Assembly (NCBI RefSeq): GCF_001583495.1
Contig: NZ_LQAQ01000111.1
Span: 1-64,000 of the forward strand
Reading direction: 5' to 3'
Length of the DNA: 64,000 nt
Origin: Flammeovirga sp. SJP92
GTDB taxonomy: Bacteria; Bacteroidota; Bacteroidia; Cytophagales; Flammeovirgaceae
The translations under genes were made by a program, and so were the position numbers. Below the pieces are notes generated by a model. The model saw nothing but the letters and a program-made list of their open reading frames with translations. It made no database searches and was not told where the DNA came from. Positions 44,524-54,500 of this stretch are shown piece after piece (positions within the stretch are counted from its first letter, which is position 1; each line of letters opens with the position of its first letter).

Positions 44524-46506
44524 TTAGAAATCCAAGTTCATTCTTACACCAGCTCTCAACCATCTTCCTGGCTGAGGTACATTTCCAATATCGTTATATT
44601 GTACATCAAATAGGTTGCTTCCTTCACCATAGAAATATAGGTTCTTCCAAGTGTAACTGATCCTTAAATCAACAGTAAAGAAAGGATCATATGGCGTTTC
44701 AACACCTGCACCTTCAGGATTATATGCAGTGTAAGTACCATTTCTATCTTGATATACCAATTGCCAATCAGCATTTAAATTCTTCAAGAATAAATGATGT
44801 GAAATACCCATAGTGGCTTTGTGATTTAGGTGATCTAATACATAGTTTGAAATTAGATCCTCACTAGCTTCCTTATCTACATTCAAATAGATGTAAGAGA
44901 AGCGGATATTTTTTAGGAAAGCTTCTTCATGTAAAATTTGTCTGAAATTCAGGCCTGCATTTAATGTCAAACCAGAAGTGGTCAATGAAGTAAGGTTTTG
45001 TGCTTGCCATTGATCATCAGAACTTGTTCTTACCCAGTCAATGATATTTTTTCCATATCTTCTAAAAACAGAAGCACTACCAGAAAAACCTTTTTTCTCA
45101 ATCTTGTATCCCAATTCAATAGTTGTTGCTCTTTCTTCTTTTAAAGAGTCGTTACCCACGTTTGTTGGCCCATCATAATATAAGTCAGTGTAAGTAGGGA
45201 TACGCATTGCTGTATTGATAGTACCAAAAATTCTAGAACTTTCACTAATTTGGTAAGAAAGGTCTGCACCTGGAAAAATATCAAAACCATCACTCGATTC
45301 TGCTAACTGAGTGTTGTAATTGAACATTAAGCCTGCTGATGCAGTGAATTTCCCTAGTACAATATTGTGTTCTAAGAAAAGACTATAATTATATCTTTCT
45401 TTTCCGTGAGTATATTGAGTGTTTTCTACACCATCAATTCCAATTGGATTGTCAAGAGGAGTTCCTAGCACATTACTTAAAATACCTTCATAGCGAGCAT
45501 CAACACCAATTGAAGTAACACCAAGTTTTGAAGGAATGATAGTATTAACATTCACACCTGCCGCATCCATTTGGTGGTAATTGTGGTGAGTGTACCAAGA
45601 AGCTGGGTTCTCTCTGAACAGTTCAAATCTATCGTATGTTCTATTCCAATAAATTGTCGGGCTAACTTTAATTGTTCCGTTATTAGTGAACCTTAAAGAA
45701 CCGTGATACAATTTATTTCTTTCATACTGATTAGGGTAAGCCGGAGTGTAGAAAGAGTTCGCACCAAAACCTTTATCAGAAAGACCAGCTGTTAAATCAA
45801 AAGTACCACCTTTTACATCATAACTACCGTGATAGAATGCGGTTACATCATTAAAGTCAGTATTATCAATGTAGCCGTCTGATTTTTTATGTGATGCAGT
45901 AATCAAGTGACGTGTTTTACCTGAAGTTAAGTTAACTCTTCCTGTATATTTCTGAAGCCCATGTTCACCAGCTAATGCATGTAAATAGATATTATTTTTA
46001 TCAAGAGGTTTTGTTTGAATATTGATAGCTCCAGTAAATGCATTGGCACCAAATACTCTAGAGGCAGGACCTTCCAATACTTCAACCGCATAAGCCGCTT
46101 CCATATCCACTGGAACGAATAAATTGAGGTGTCCAGTTTGAGGGTTGTTCATATTGACGCCGTTCAACATGATTAATGATTGGTCAAAAGAACCGCCACG
46201 AATATTAACATCTCCTTGAACCCCAAAAGGTCCACGTGATCGCATATCCACACCGGCTACATTACCCAGTACTTGATCAAAACTTTGTGCAGGCATTTCT
46301 TGTAAATCTTCTGCATTGATATAAGTGATAATTCTAGCCTGTTCAGAATATACTTGAGGTACTCTACCTGAGTTTACAGAAATCTCATCCAGATAGTAAG
46401 ATGACATAGACGAGCTATCCTGTTCAACTTTTTTTTGTGCGAAAGCGAATGAACCAATCAGGTTTAGGAGTAAGAATGCAATTAATGTTGTAGAGTGTTT
46501 TTTCAT
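44524..46506 (-). CDS. TonB-dependent outer-membrane receptor (BtuB/CirA-like)
   Basis: The 660-residue outer-membrane protein takes up a scarce ligand with TonB energy. A signal peptide (cleaved after FAFAQ) is followed by a plug domain at about residues 50-175 (INAEDLQEMPAQSFDQVLGNV, GVQGDVNIRGGSFDQSLIMLNG, GPASRVFGANAFTGAINI). The rest forms the beta-barrel and ends in an aromatic residue (MNLDF). It lacks a carboxypeptidase-like N-terminal extension, so it is a small vitamin/metal type rather than SusC. The ligand is unknown. A small gene lies just upstream. Confidence 0.92.
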   Translation of the reverse strand: MKKHSTTLIAFLLLNLIGSFAFAQKKVEQDSSSMSSYYLDEISVNSGRVPQVYSEQARIITYINAEDLQEMPAQSFDQVLGNVAGVDMRSRGPFGVQGDVNIRGGSFDQSLIMLNGVNMNNPQTGHLNLFVPVDMEAAYAVEVLEGPASRVFGANAFTGAINIQTKPLDKNNIYLHALAGEHGLQKYTGRVNLTSGKTRHLITASHKKSDGYIDNTDFNDVTAFYHGSYDVKGGTFDLTAGLSDKGFGANSFYTPAYPNQYERNKLYHGSLRFTNNGTIKVSPTIYWNRTYDRFELFRENPASWYTHHNYHQMDAAGVNVNTIIPSKLGVTSIGVDARYEGILSNVLGTPLDNPIGIDGVENTQYTHGKERYNYSLFLEHNIVLGKFTASAGLMFNYNTQLAESSDGFDIFPGADLSYQISESSRIFGTINTAMRIPTYTDLYYDGPTNVGNDSLKEERATTIELGYKIEKKGFSGSASVFRRYGKNIIDWVRTSSDDQWQAQNLTSLTTSGLTLNAGLNFRQILHEEAFLKNIRFSYIYLNVDKEASEDLISNYVLDHLNHKATMGISHHLFLKNLNADWQLVYQDRNGTYTAYNPEGAGVETPYDPFFTVDLRISYTWKNLYFYGEGSNLFDVQYNDIGNVPQPGRWLRAGVRMNLDF

Positions 46507-46515
46507 GCTTAAAAA

Positions 46516-46562
46516 CGAAAAAAAGCACTGACCAATAGATACTTAGATCTATGATCAGTGCT
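46516..46562 (-). terminator. Hairpin between the small gene and the TonB receptor gene
   Basis: Outer arms AAGCACTGA and TCAGTGCTT enclose a second stem (ATAGAT/ATCTAT type). The A-run near 46509-46516 is a T-run on the minus strand, so it can end transcription of the small gene, or attenuate read-through into the receptor gene. Confidence 0.7.
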
Positions 46563-46868
46563 TCATTGTATAAAAATATTACAAAGCTGTGATTTCAAAG
46601 GTCCCAAATTGGGAGTTTTGTTCACAAAAGCTTCATTATAAACTAAAATTGAATTAAAATCAGCGATTTGTAGCGAAGGAATATCATCGTTTAGCTCTTC
46701 TTCATCACTTGAAAATAGGACCTTTGCAATACGGCCCTCAAGGATGATCTGAGGAGATTGAAAGTGGAGCTGAATATCGAGCATACAGATCTTAATCTCT
46801 TTTTTCAAAGAGTTAAAAACGGCATAGCCTTTTCGTGTCCATCTTTTAAAATATACTTCTTCTCCCAT
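46563..46868 (-). CDS. Small protein upstream of a TonB receptor, unknown function
   Basis: The 101-residue product starts with a basic, aromatic segment (FKRWTRKGYAVFNSLKKEI). I recall this form from the N-terminal region of BtuB-like receptors and neighbouring small proteins in Bacteroidota; this is from memory and not checked. It has no signal peptide. The rest is beta-type, acidic and ends NIFIQ. The gene sits 56 bases ahead of the receptor on the same strand, with a terminator-like hairpin between, so the two may be linked by attenuation. Confidence 0.6.
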   Translation of the reverse strand: MGEEVYFKRWTRKGYAVFNSLKKEIKICMLDIQLHFQSPQIILEGRIAKVLFSSDEEELNDDIPSLQIADFNSILVYNEAFVNKTPNLGPLKSQLCNIFIQ

Positions 46869-46986
46869 GACTTTAAATTACACTACAAAGTAAGGAGAAA
46901 AATATGGTAGAGTTATGTAATGTTAATCAACTAATAACATATATTAACGGTGACTTTTTAACGTTTTTTTATGGTTGAAAGTCATG

Positions 46987-47397
46987 TTATTTGAAATACC
47001 TCTTTAAGTAAGAAGACACAAAGTTCTCAATTTTGAAGCTATTACTTTTAATAATTTCCACAGTCTCAATACCATCACAAGTGGATTTCTGAGCTCCATG
47101 GTACTGAATATTTTTAAAATCGTGCCCATATTCAGTATCTAAAAGATGCTGCATTTCTGAAATGATGATTTTAATTTTTGATTCATTCATTCCATTGTTT
47201 TTAGAAAAAATGTCGCATGAAATATCTCCTAACGTATGAACTGTACTGTCAGTAGATCTTTCCATCATGTCAAAAATGCTATTTTTCGCTTTTGTTCTGA
47301 AGTTTTGATAAGACTCAGACGATGCAATAGATGTACTTTGTGCAAAAACACCTGTGCATAGCAAGCTTAGTATAGAAAATAAAATTAGGCGTCTCAT
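46987..47397 (-). CDS. Small secreted protein of unknown function
   Basis: The 136-residue product has a signal peptide (MRRLILFSILSLLCTGVFAQ). The mature part is Ser/Thr-rich at first, then has two Cys (SCDIF and STCDG) that could form a disulfide in the periplasm, and ends in a basic helix. No family is recognised. It precedes the small gene and TonB receptor on the same strand (118 bases), and a single regulatory unit is possible but not shown. Confidence 0.55.
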   Translation of the reverse strand: MRRLILFSILSLLCTGVFAQSTSIASSESYQNFRTKAKNSIFDMMERSTDSTVHTLGDISCDIFSKNNGMNESKIKIIISEMQHLLDTEYGHDFKNIQYHGAQKSTCDGIETVEIIKSNSFKIENFVSSYLKRYFK

Positions 47398-47539
47398 TGT
47401 ATTAGGTAAAATAAGTTTTTTGATTTAGTTTCGATATTCAAAATTAAGAAATATAGAAGACTTCGCATGACATGTTTTGACTTGTTATGTTAAAAGTTAG
47501 AGTTTATACAAAACGAATAGTACTTAAAATCAGAACATT

Positions 47540-48235
47540 ATGATCGTTGTCACTGGAGGCACTAAAGGTATTGGTAGAGCAATCATTGAGAAATTTGCTC
47601 AAGAAGGAAAAAATATAGTAGTATGTGCTAGAAACAAAGAAGATCTTTCCTCTTTGAAAGAGGCAGTTGAAAATGCACACAATGTTAAAGTGGCAACATT
47701 TTCAGCAGATGTTTCCAAAAAAGAAGAATGTAAAGCTTTCGTTGATTTTGTAAATGCACAAGCGGAAGATATTGAAGTATTGGTCAATAATGCGGGTGTA
47801 TTTGTTCCGGGTTCAATTCATGATGAAGATGAAGGGGCTTTTGAAATGATGATGCAAACCAATATGTACTCTACTTATTATATCACAAGAGGATTGATCA
47901 AGACGATGATCGATAATAAGAAAGGATATATTTTCAACATTGCTTCAGTAGCTTCTTTTATGGCGTATGCCAATGGGGGTTCTTACTCTATCTCAAAACA
48001 CGCGATGCTTGGTTTTTCAAAATGCTTGAGAGAAGAAATGAAACCTTTTAATGTAAAAGTCACTTCTGTGATGCCGGGTGCTACTTACACTAATAGCTGG
48101 GCAGGGGTAGATTTACCTGAAGAGCGTTTTATGAAATCAGAAGATATTGCAGATCTAGTGATGTCGGCTTACAAACTTTCTGATAGTGCTGTAGTGGAAG
48201 ACTTAGTGGTGAGACCTCAACTAGGAGATATCTAA
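47540..48235 (+). CDS. Short-chain dehydrogenase/reductase (SDR)
   Basis: The 231-residue cytoplasmic enzyme has the classical SDR pattern: TGGTKGIG nucleotide loop at residues 5-12, VLVNNAGVFVP, the catalytic Ser in IASVAS, and Tyr149-xxx-Lys153 in GSYSISKHAM. It resembles 3-oxoacyl-ACP reductase-like members. The substrate is not known. It is transcribed alone and followed by a terminator. Confidence 0.88.
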   Translation: MIVVTGGTKGIGRAIIEKFAQEGKNIVVCARNKEDLSSLKEAVENAHNVKVATFSADVSKKEECKAFVDFVNAQAEDIEVLVNNAGVFVPGSIHDEDEGAFEMMMQTNMYSTYYITRGLIKTMIDNKKGYIFNIASVASFMAYANGGSYSISKHAMLGFSKCLREEMKPFNVKVTSVMPGATYTNSWAGVDLPEERFMKSEDIADLVMSAYKLSDSAVVEDLVVRPQLGDI

Positions 48236-48271
48236 AAAAAAGTATAATAGGCTTTTATTAAGGCAGTGTGA

Positions 48272-48308
48272 AGAGAGGTAACTGAATAAGTTGACCTCTC
48301 TTTTTTTT
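48272..48308 (+). terminator. SDR terminator
   Basis: Arms GAGAGGT (48273-48279) and ACCTCTC (48294-48300) form a 7-bp stem, followed by eight T. Confidence 0.82.
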
Positions 48309-48514
48309 AAGTAAAAAGTTTTAGCGAATAAACGTAAACAGAATCAACCAAAAATGACAAAAAAAGTATTTGATCTATGACATTAATAGAAGTCAAAAGA
48401 GAATTGAAATCAAATATTGTATTTCGATAAATAATAAACTGTCCTAACGAAAGCAATTACTGTGTTTTAATGCCCTCTGAAATATTGATGTCGTGTTACT
48501 TTTATTGTTTTACT

Positions 48515-50335
48515 ATGATGAAAGCTGTACGATTTTTATTAGCAGTAGTGTGTTCATTACAAATGACTTATGCCCAAACGGGACCGGGCGGTGTAGGTTC
48601 CACAGGTGGTTCTTCTAACCTGAAATATTGGTTAAATGCGAGTGAAGGGATCATTAGTGAAAATAAAATTATTTCGATTGAGGATTTATCGGGTAACTCG
48701 GTAAAAAATACTATTACAGGAGGAATTAAAATCAATCCTTCTTCAATCAATGGCTATGATGCAATTACTTTTGATGGTATTAGATCTGGCAAAAATAAGT
48801 ATGACCAAATAGCTACAGATCTATCCATAAATAATGGTCTTCATCCAAACATCACAATTATTGCTGTTTACATACCTGCAAGTAATAATTCTGGTGGTGT
48901 ATGGGGTGATAAAAAAGTGAATGGCGGACGCTACATTATGGATAATGGTGGTTATTATAGTGATGTAGTTGGAAGTGGTGCTGGGACATTAATAGGTGTT
49001 GGGGATATCTTCCCAGAAAATACACCTGTAATCACTTCAGTTGCTTTTCAAAATAGTAGTTCCTCGCTTTCTTATGTTTTTAAGGATGCTGGAATAGAAA
49101 CAACATTCACTTCTTTTTCAAGTGGTGTAAACTCTTCCAATTTTACAATAGGTACAATTGGCCACGGACATCATAGCAATACTTTTCATGGAGATATTGC
49201 GGAGGTGATTGTTTATGAGGAAGTAAGTGTATTCAATCTCTATTTTATTCATAATTACCTTGGAGCGAAATATGGGATTGAACTTTCCTCAATTTTTGAT
49301 CTTTATACTCATGATAACCCCGAAAATGGAGATTTTGATCATGACGTAGCGGGTATTGGAAGAGTACTTCTTGATGTAAACGATGATGCACAAGGTACGG
49401 GGGTGGTTAGAATATCTAATCCTTCTAATTTGGGTAATAATGAGTTTATGTTTTGGGGACACAATAATGGTAGCCTTGAAATGGTAGATGATATGGATAT
49501 GCCTTCTGACTTGACAGCTCGTTTAGAAAGAGAGTGGAGAGTGAGTGAAGTCAACATCATCAAAAGGTCGATTGATGTAGGGTCGATTGATATTCAGTTT
49601 GATTTATCAGAAATGGAAGCCCTCGAACCTTCAGACTTGAGACTATTAGTTGACACAAATAATGATGGAAGTTTTGACGATGAAACTGGCATAGATGGAG
49701 CTGTAAAAGTGGGTGAGGGTATTTATCAATTTACCGCCGTTAGTGAGATTACAGACAATGCTAGATTTACTTTAGGAACTGTGCAGGAATTGGTTGATTT
49801 ACCAATTGTATTAAGCTATTTCACAGCAGAAGTGACATCAAGTGGACAAGTGTATCTAGAATGGGAAACAGTTTCTGAAATCAACAACGATTATTTTACA
49901 GTTTACCGTTCAAGAGATGGTAGAGTATGGGAGGAACTAGGTCGTTTAGATGGAGCTGGAAACTCCTCTGTAGCGTTAAGATATTCAATGATAGATTATT
50001 CGCCTTTAGAAGGGACATCCTACTACTATTTAAAACAGACGGATTTTGATGGAAAGTACGAATACAGTGAAACGGCTAAAGTTACAGTCGGACGGACTTT
50101 AGCGTTGCAGGTAAATGTCTTCCCAAATCCAGTGACTAGCGAAGTGTGTGTAGAAGGTTCGGCGTTAGAAAGAGATCAATTGAGAATTTATAATTCCGTT
50201 GGTCAAGAGGTTACACTTTCTGCCAACCTTATTAGTAAGAATGAATATATCTCGGTGTTTGACTTCTCTAATTTAAAACAAGGTATGTATTATATCAAGA
50301 CGAGAAGCGTAACGAAGAGAGTATTCAAAAAGTAA
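48515..50335 (+). CDS. Secreted lectin-like protein with a type IX secretion sorting domain
   Basis: The 607-residue product begins with a signal peptide (cleaved after MTYAQ). A conserved head GPGGVGSTGGSSNLKYWLNA opens a concanavalin/LamG-like domain (about 20-270, ending GAKYGIELSS). A conserved second module (about 275-435, DHDVAGIGR and EREWRVSE) follows, then a FN3-like strip (LEWETVSEINNDYFTVYRS). The C-terminal sorting domain is type A (VFPNPVTSEVCVEG to KQGMYYIKT), so it should cross the outer membrane by T9SS. The ligand is unknown. ATG 48515 starts the signal peptide; an extension to 48470 is not credible. Confidence 0.88.
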   Translation: MMKAVRFLLAVVCSLQMTYAQTGPGGVGSTGGSSNLKYWLNASEGIISENKIISIEDLSGNSVKNTITGGIKINPSSINGYDAITFDGIRSGKNKYDQIATDLSINNGLHPNITIIAVYIPASNNSGGVWGDKKVNGGRYIMDNGGYYSDVVGSGAGTLIGVGDIFPENTPVITSVAFQNSSSSLSYVFKDAGIETTFTSFSSGVNSSNFTIGTIGHGHHSNTFHGDIAEVIVYEEVSVFNLYFIHNYLGAKYGIELSSIFDLYTHDNPENGDFDHDVAGIGRVLLDVNDDAQGTGVVRISNPSNLGNNEFMFWGHNNGSLEMVDDMDMPSDLTARLEREWRVSEVNIIKRSIDVGSIDIQFDLSEMEALEPSDLRLLVDTNNDGSFDDETGIDGAVKVGEGIYQFTAVSEITDNARFTLGTVQELVDLPIVLSYFTAEVTSSGQVYLEWETVSEINNDYFTVYRSRDGRVWEELGRLDGAGNSSVALRYSMIDYSPLEGTSYYYLKQTDFDGKYEYSETAKVTVGRTLALQVNVFPNPVTSEVCVEGSALERDQLRIYNSVGQEVTLSANLISKNEYISVFDFSNLKQGMYYIKTRSVTKRVFKK

Positions 50336-50359
50336 TAGGATTATAGTATAGCATGATTT

Positions 50360-50391
50360 AAACACTAGCTTGATTCAGGCTGGTGTTTTTT
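50360..50391 (+). terminator. Terminator after the lectin-like gene
   Basis: Arms AACACTAGC (50361-50369) and GCTGGTGTT (50379-50387) form a 9-bp stem with one G-U, followed by six T. Confidence 0.85.
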
Positions 50392-50526
50392 CATTCAAAT
50401 GGATGAAATTAATTGTTGCATTCTTGAATTGAAATAGGGTAGGTATTTGTTCGAATTATTAGATGTGTTAGCTTTGTGTTGTTGATTATAGAAAAATGTA
50501 ATTGGTTTAAAATTAATTTATAAGAG

Positions 50527-51387
50527 ATGGAAAACAGAAACTTAATTCGATTTGATTGGGCTATGAAGCGGTTACTACGTAATAAAGCTGATTACTCGGT
50601 ATTAGAAGGTTTTCTATCTGAATTAATGAAAGAGGATGTAAGCATTGAAAGTATTCTTGAAAGTGAAAGTAATCAACAAATAGAGGTTGATAAATACAAC
50701 CGAGTTGATATTTTAGTGAAAAATGAGAAAGGTGAATTAGTCATTATTGAGATTCAAAATCAATTAGAGTATGATTATTTTCAAAGGATGATTTATGGAT
50801 CCTCAAAAGCAGTAACCGAGTATATTGCTTTAGGAGAGTCATATAAACAAGTGAAAAAAGTTTATTCCGTAAATATTGTATATTTTGATCTAGGGCAGGG
50901 TGAAGATTATGTTTATCATGGAAGAACTTATTTTGAAGGAATTCATAAAAAAGATCAATTAACACTCTCTGCTAAACAGAAAATTTTGATGTCTGGAAAA
51001 AGTACTCCTTCAGATTTATTTCCAGAGTTTTATGTTATCAAAGTAAACCAATTCAACGATATTGCTCAAGATAGTTTAGATGAGTGGATTTATTATTTTA
51101 AGAATAATGAAATAAAAGAAACCTTTAAAGCAAAAGGTTTACTAAAAGCAAAAGAACTTTTAAGGGTTGACCAATTATCTTCAGAAGAACAAGCAAAATA
51201 TAAGCTACATCTTAAAAACTTAAGAGATGAAGCTAGTAGATTATTTACCCTTAAGGCAGATGCTGAATTTGAGGTAGAGAATAGAAAGGCCTTGCAAATA
51301 GCAAAAACGCTTAAGGATGATGGATTTCCTCTAGAAGCAATAGCTAAGAGTACAGGTTTAACAATTGAAGAAATTAAAGAACTTTAA
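50527..51387 (+). CDS. Rpn/PD-(D/E)XK family nuclease (transposase-derived)
   Basis: The 286-residue protein has the catalytic layout of Rpn (recombination-promoting nuclease) proteins: an N-terminal FDWAMKRLL helix pair, the Asp in RVDILVKN, then LVIIEIQNQ, the E-x-Q active-site strand. The C-terminal tail (IAKTLKDDGFPLEAIAKSTGLT) is the usual ending of this group. These proteins make DNA breaks and are widely scattered, multicopy and often mobile. It lies alone between the T9SS gene and the HTCS gene and keeps its full length, so it looks intact. Confidence 0.88.
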   Translation: MENRNLIRFDWAMKRLLRNKADYSVLEGFLSELMKEDVSIESILESESNQQIEVDKYNRVDILVKNEKGELVIIEIQNQLEYDYFQRMIYGSSKAVTEYIALGESYKQVKKVYSVNIVYFDLGQGEDYVYHGRTYFEGIHKKDQLTLSAKQKILMSGKSTPSDLFPEFYVIKVNQFNDIAQDSLDEWIYYFKNNEIKETFKAKGLLKAKELLRVDQLSSEEQAKYKLHLKNLRDEASRLFTLKADAEFEVENRKALQIAKTLKDDGFPLEAIAKSTGLTIEEIKEL

Positions 51388-51508
51388 AGACAGAATATTC
51401 TTTATTTCTTTCTAAATTTGTGTACTTCCAAAATCGTATTTAGTTAAGCTAGACAAGTCACTTTCTTTACAATGTTAGAGAAGGGTGCTTTGTTGCAATT
51501 TTTTAGAA

Positions 51509-54500
51509 ATGAAATCTACTTTTAGACGACTCATACATTTTTTATTGTTAGCCCTTATAGTGTCAAATAGTATTTGGGCCAATGAGGTATTGAACTTTAG
51601 AACCCTAAATCCTGAAAAAGGGCTGTCGCATATTAATGTCACTTCCATTTTACAGGACAAACATGGGTATATATGGCTTGGGACGAACAATGGTATTAAT
51701 CAATACGATGGTTTTACAGTAAAGAACTATTACAGTAGTCTTTCAGAAAAAGTGGGGTTGAGCAGTAATCGAATTTCCACGATGTATGAAAGTAAAGCAG
51801 GTGACCTGTGGGTGGGGACTAGAGATGCTGGTTTGAATAAATTTATTTCACAATCTTATGGTTTTGAGCAATATACTGCCGGTCAAGCTTTTAATATTAC
51901 AAGTATTAATGAGGACAAGAACGGTAATATATGGGTTGGCGAATTACGAAAAGGTTTAGGGCTTTTGGATATAAAGAAAAAGAAAGTCGCTTTTTTTCAA
52001 CCAATGGATGCTAAGGTGATTATCTCAGAAATTCTTCCTTTGCCTTCAGGTGATTTTTTAATCGGTACTAGAGGAAGTGGTCTTTATTTCTTTAATCTTA
52101 ATACTAAAAAATTCACTAAAGTAATTGGTCATGAGTTTTTAGAAGAAGGTTCTATTAGAGGTCTTATTCTAACAGGAACTTCCGTTTTTGTGGCCACTTA
52201 TAATTCAATATATGCATTGGAAATCGATGAAAATCAGGTTTCAACAATAAAAAAACTGCCAGTAGATGAATCAATTACAGCGATATCTTCGATTTGTTTG
52301 AAGGAAAATCAGCTTTGGGTGGGGACCAAAAGCGGATTATTTCATGTATCACTCTTGGAGGATTATAAGACGACCTCCATTGTGAGTGAGAAAAATGTAT
52401 TGAACAGTTTGGTGAGTAATAATATCAACTCACTCTTAATTGACAAATCAAATATTCTCTGGGTAGGTACTTCATCAGGAAGCAGTTATGTTAACCTTCA
52501 ATCACTTTCATTGCGAACAGTTCACCTAAGTGCGTTACAAAAAGAAAATGTCAATGTAGTCTATGAAGACCGATTAGGGCAGACTTGGTTTGGCTTGAAA
52601 AGCGGTAAATTGGTGAAATATGCCAATAACACTACCGTAGAATATTCCTCTGATTCAAAATCAAATTACAACTTAAATGCTTACGGAGGTGTAGAAGCAC
52701 TTTGTGAAGATGATTACGGTAACTTATGGATTGGTAGCTGGGGCGGTGGCCTTCATTCTATTTCTCTAAAAGAAGAAAAGGCAGGGAGAGCGTATTTTAA
52801 GAGAATTGATAATAAGTATCTGACATCCAAAACAATTACATCTTTAGCTTTTTATGATAATGCTCTTTTTGTAGGCACTTTCCGCAAAGGATTAAATAAG
52901 CTTTCCATCGACAAAAAAGGGAATGTACTGAAATCAAAACAATACTGGAGAAAGAGTGAGGAGTTACCTCTGATGAGCAATACTATTAATTATATGTATG
53001 TCGATCCTTTCGAAAAATGTTTATGGACGAGTACACCTAGTGGATTGGCAAAAATCAAAAGAAAAGGAAAGAAACTGACTTACAAAGTGTATAATGTGAT
53101 CAATATTGATGGAAAGGTTAACTCCGCTTTTTGTTGGGAAATCTGCAGGTCTTCAAGGTCTACACTATGGGTTGGAACCATTGAGAAAGGACTTTCTAAG
53201 CTAACTTTTGATCCAAAATCACTTCAATTAGTAGACATCAAAACCTATACAACAAAAGACGGATTGCCTTCTAATTCCATCCAATCCCTTGTATTTGATT
53301 CATTGAGTAATTATTTGTGGGTAGGTGGTAAAAACCTGACGGCATTTGATACAGAAAATGAAATCACTCATGTTTTTAATACAGATGATGGTATTGAAGG
53401 AGGTTATTTTAGAGTGAACTGTGCTACTCAATTATCGGATGGAAGCCTTTGTTTTGCTTCCGATAAAGCTTTGAACTATATTCTTGCGGGAAAAATATTA
53501 GAAAATAAACACCTTCCACATACCATTATTAATTCACTTTATGTTTTTGGTCAGCCTATTGAACAAGGACAAGAGTTAGATGGTGAAATATTACTTGAAA
53601 AACCTTTGGAAGAAACGCAAGAAATTATATTCCAGCATTTTCAGAATAATATTGAAATTGGTTTTAATGCCATGCACTTCGGTAATCCAGAGAAAAACAG
53701 CTATCAGTATATGATGGAAGGTTTTGATAAAAAATGGATGACAACTGACAGAAGGAGTGTGGTGTATTCCAATCTACCTTTCGGAAATTATGTATTTAAA
53801 GTGAAATCAGCCAACAGTGATGGTGTTTGGGAAGAAGCAGGTCAAGAAATCAAAATTACGGTTTTAACGCCTTGGTGGAGAACGAAATTGGCTTATTTAA
53901 TATACCTTTTGATTATTGTGGCTATTGTGTATAAAATCAATAGAATGGTGATCAATAAACATAAGTTGGAACAAAGTCTTGAGCTGGAACGCTATAAAAT
54001 AGAGAAGAACGAAGAACTCACTTTAATGAAGATTCGTTTCTTCGTGAATATTTCTCATGAATTAAGAACACCTCTTACTTTGATTTCAAGTCCTTTGGAA
54101 ACCTTATTGAAAAACACTTCTCTGGAAAGTAATGTAACAGAGTACCTCAATATCATGAAGCGTAATTCTGATCGTCTTTTAGTATTGTTCGATCAGTTAT
54201 TAGATTTTAGGAAAATCGAAACAGGTAACCATAAAGTGAAGTTTAAACATACAGATATCGTTAACTTTACACGCTTGGTCGCTTCCTCATTCAATACCTT
54301 GGCCAAGGACAATGATATCAATTATTCCTTCCATTCATTTATTGATTTTCAAGAGGCTTGGATGGATGAAGATATAATAGAAAAAGTGGTGTACAATCTA
54401 GTTTCAAACTCCTTTAAAAACACCAATGAGGGAGGGGATATTCTAGTAGAACTCTCTTCTAATAATGACGATCACTATCAAATTGCCATTACAGATACAG

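Noticed and set aside
46869-46986. Cobalamin riboswitch considered near the BtuB-like receptor
   Set aside because: The gap is only 118 bases and I could not find the conserved B12-box or the multi-arm fold; vitamin B12 as ligand is therefore not supported.
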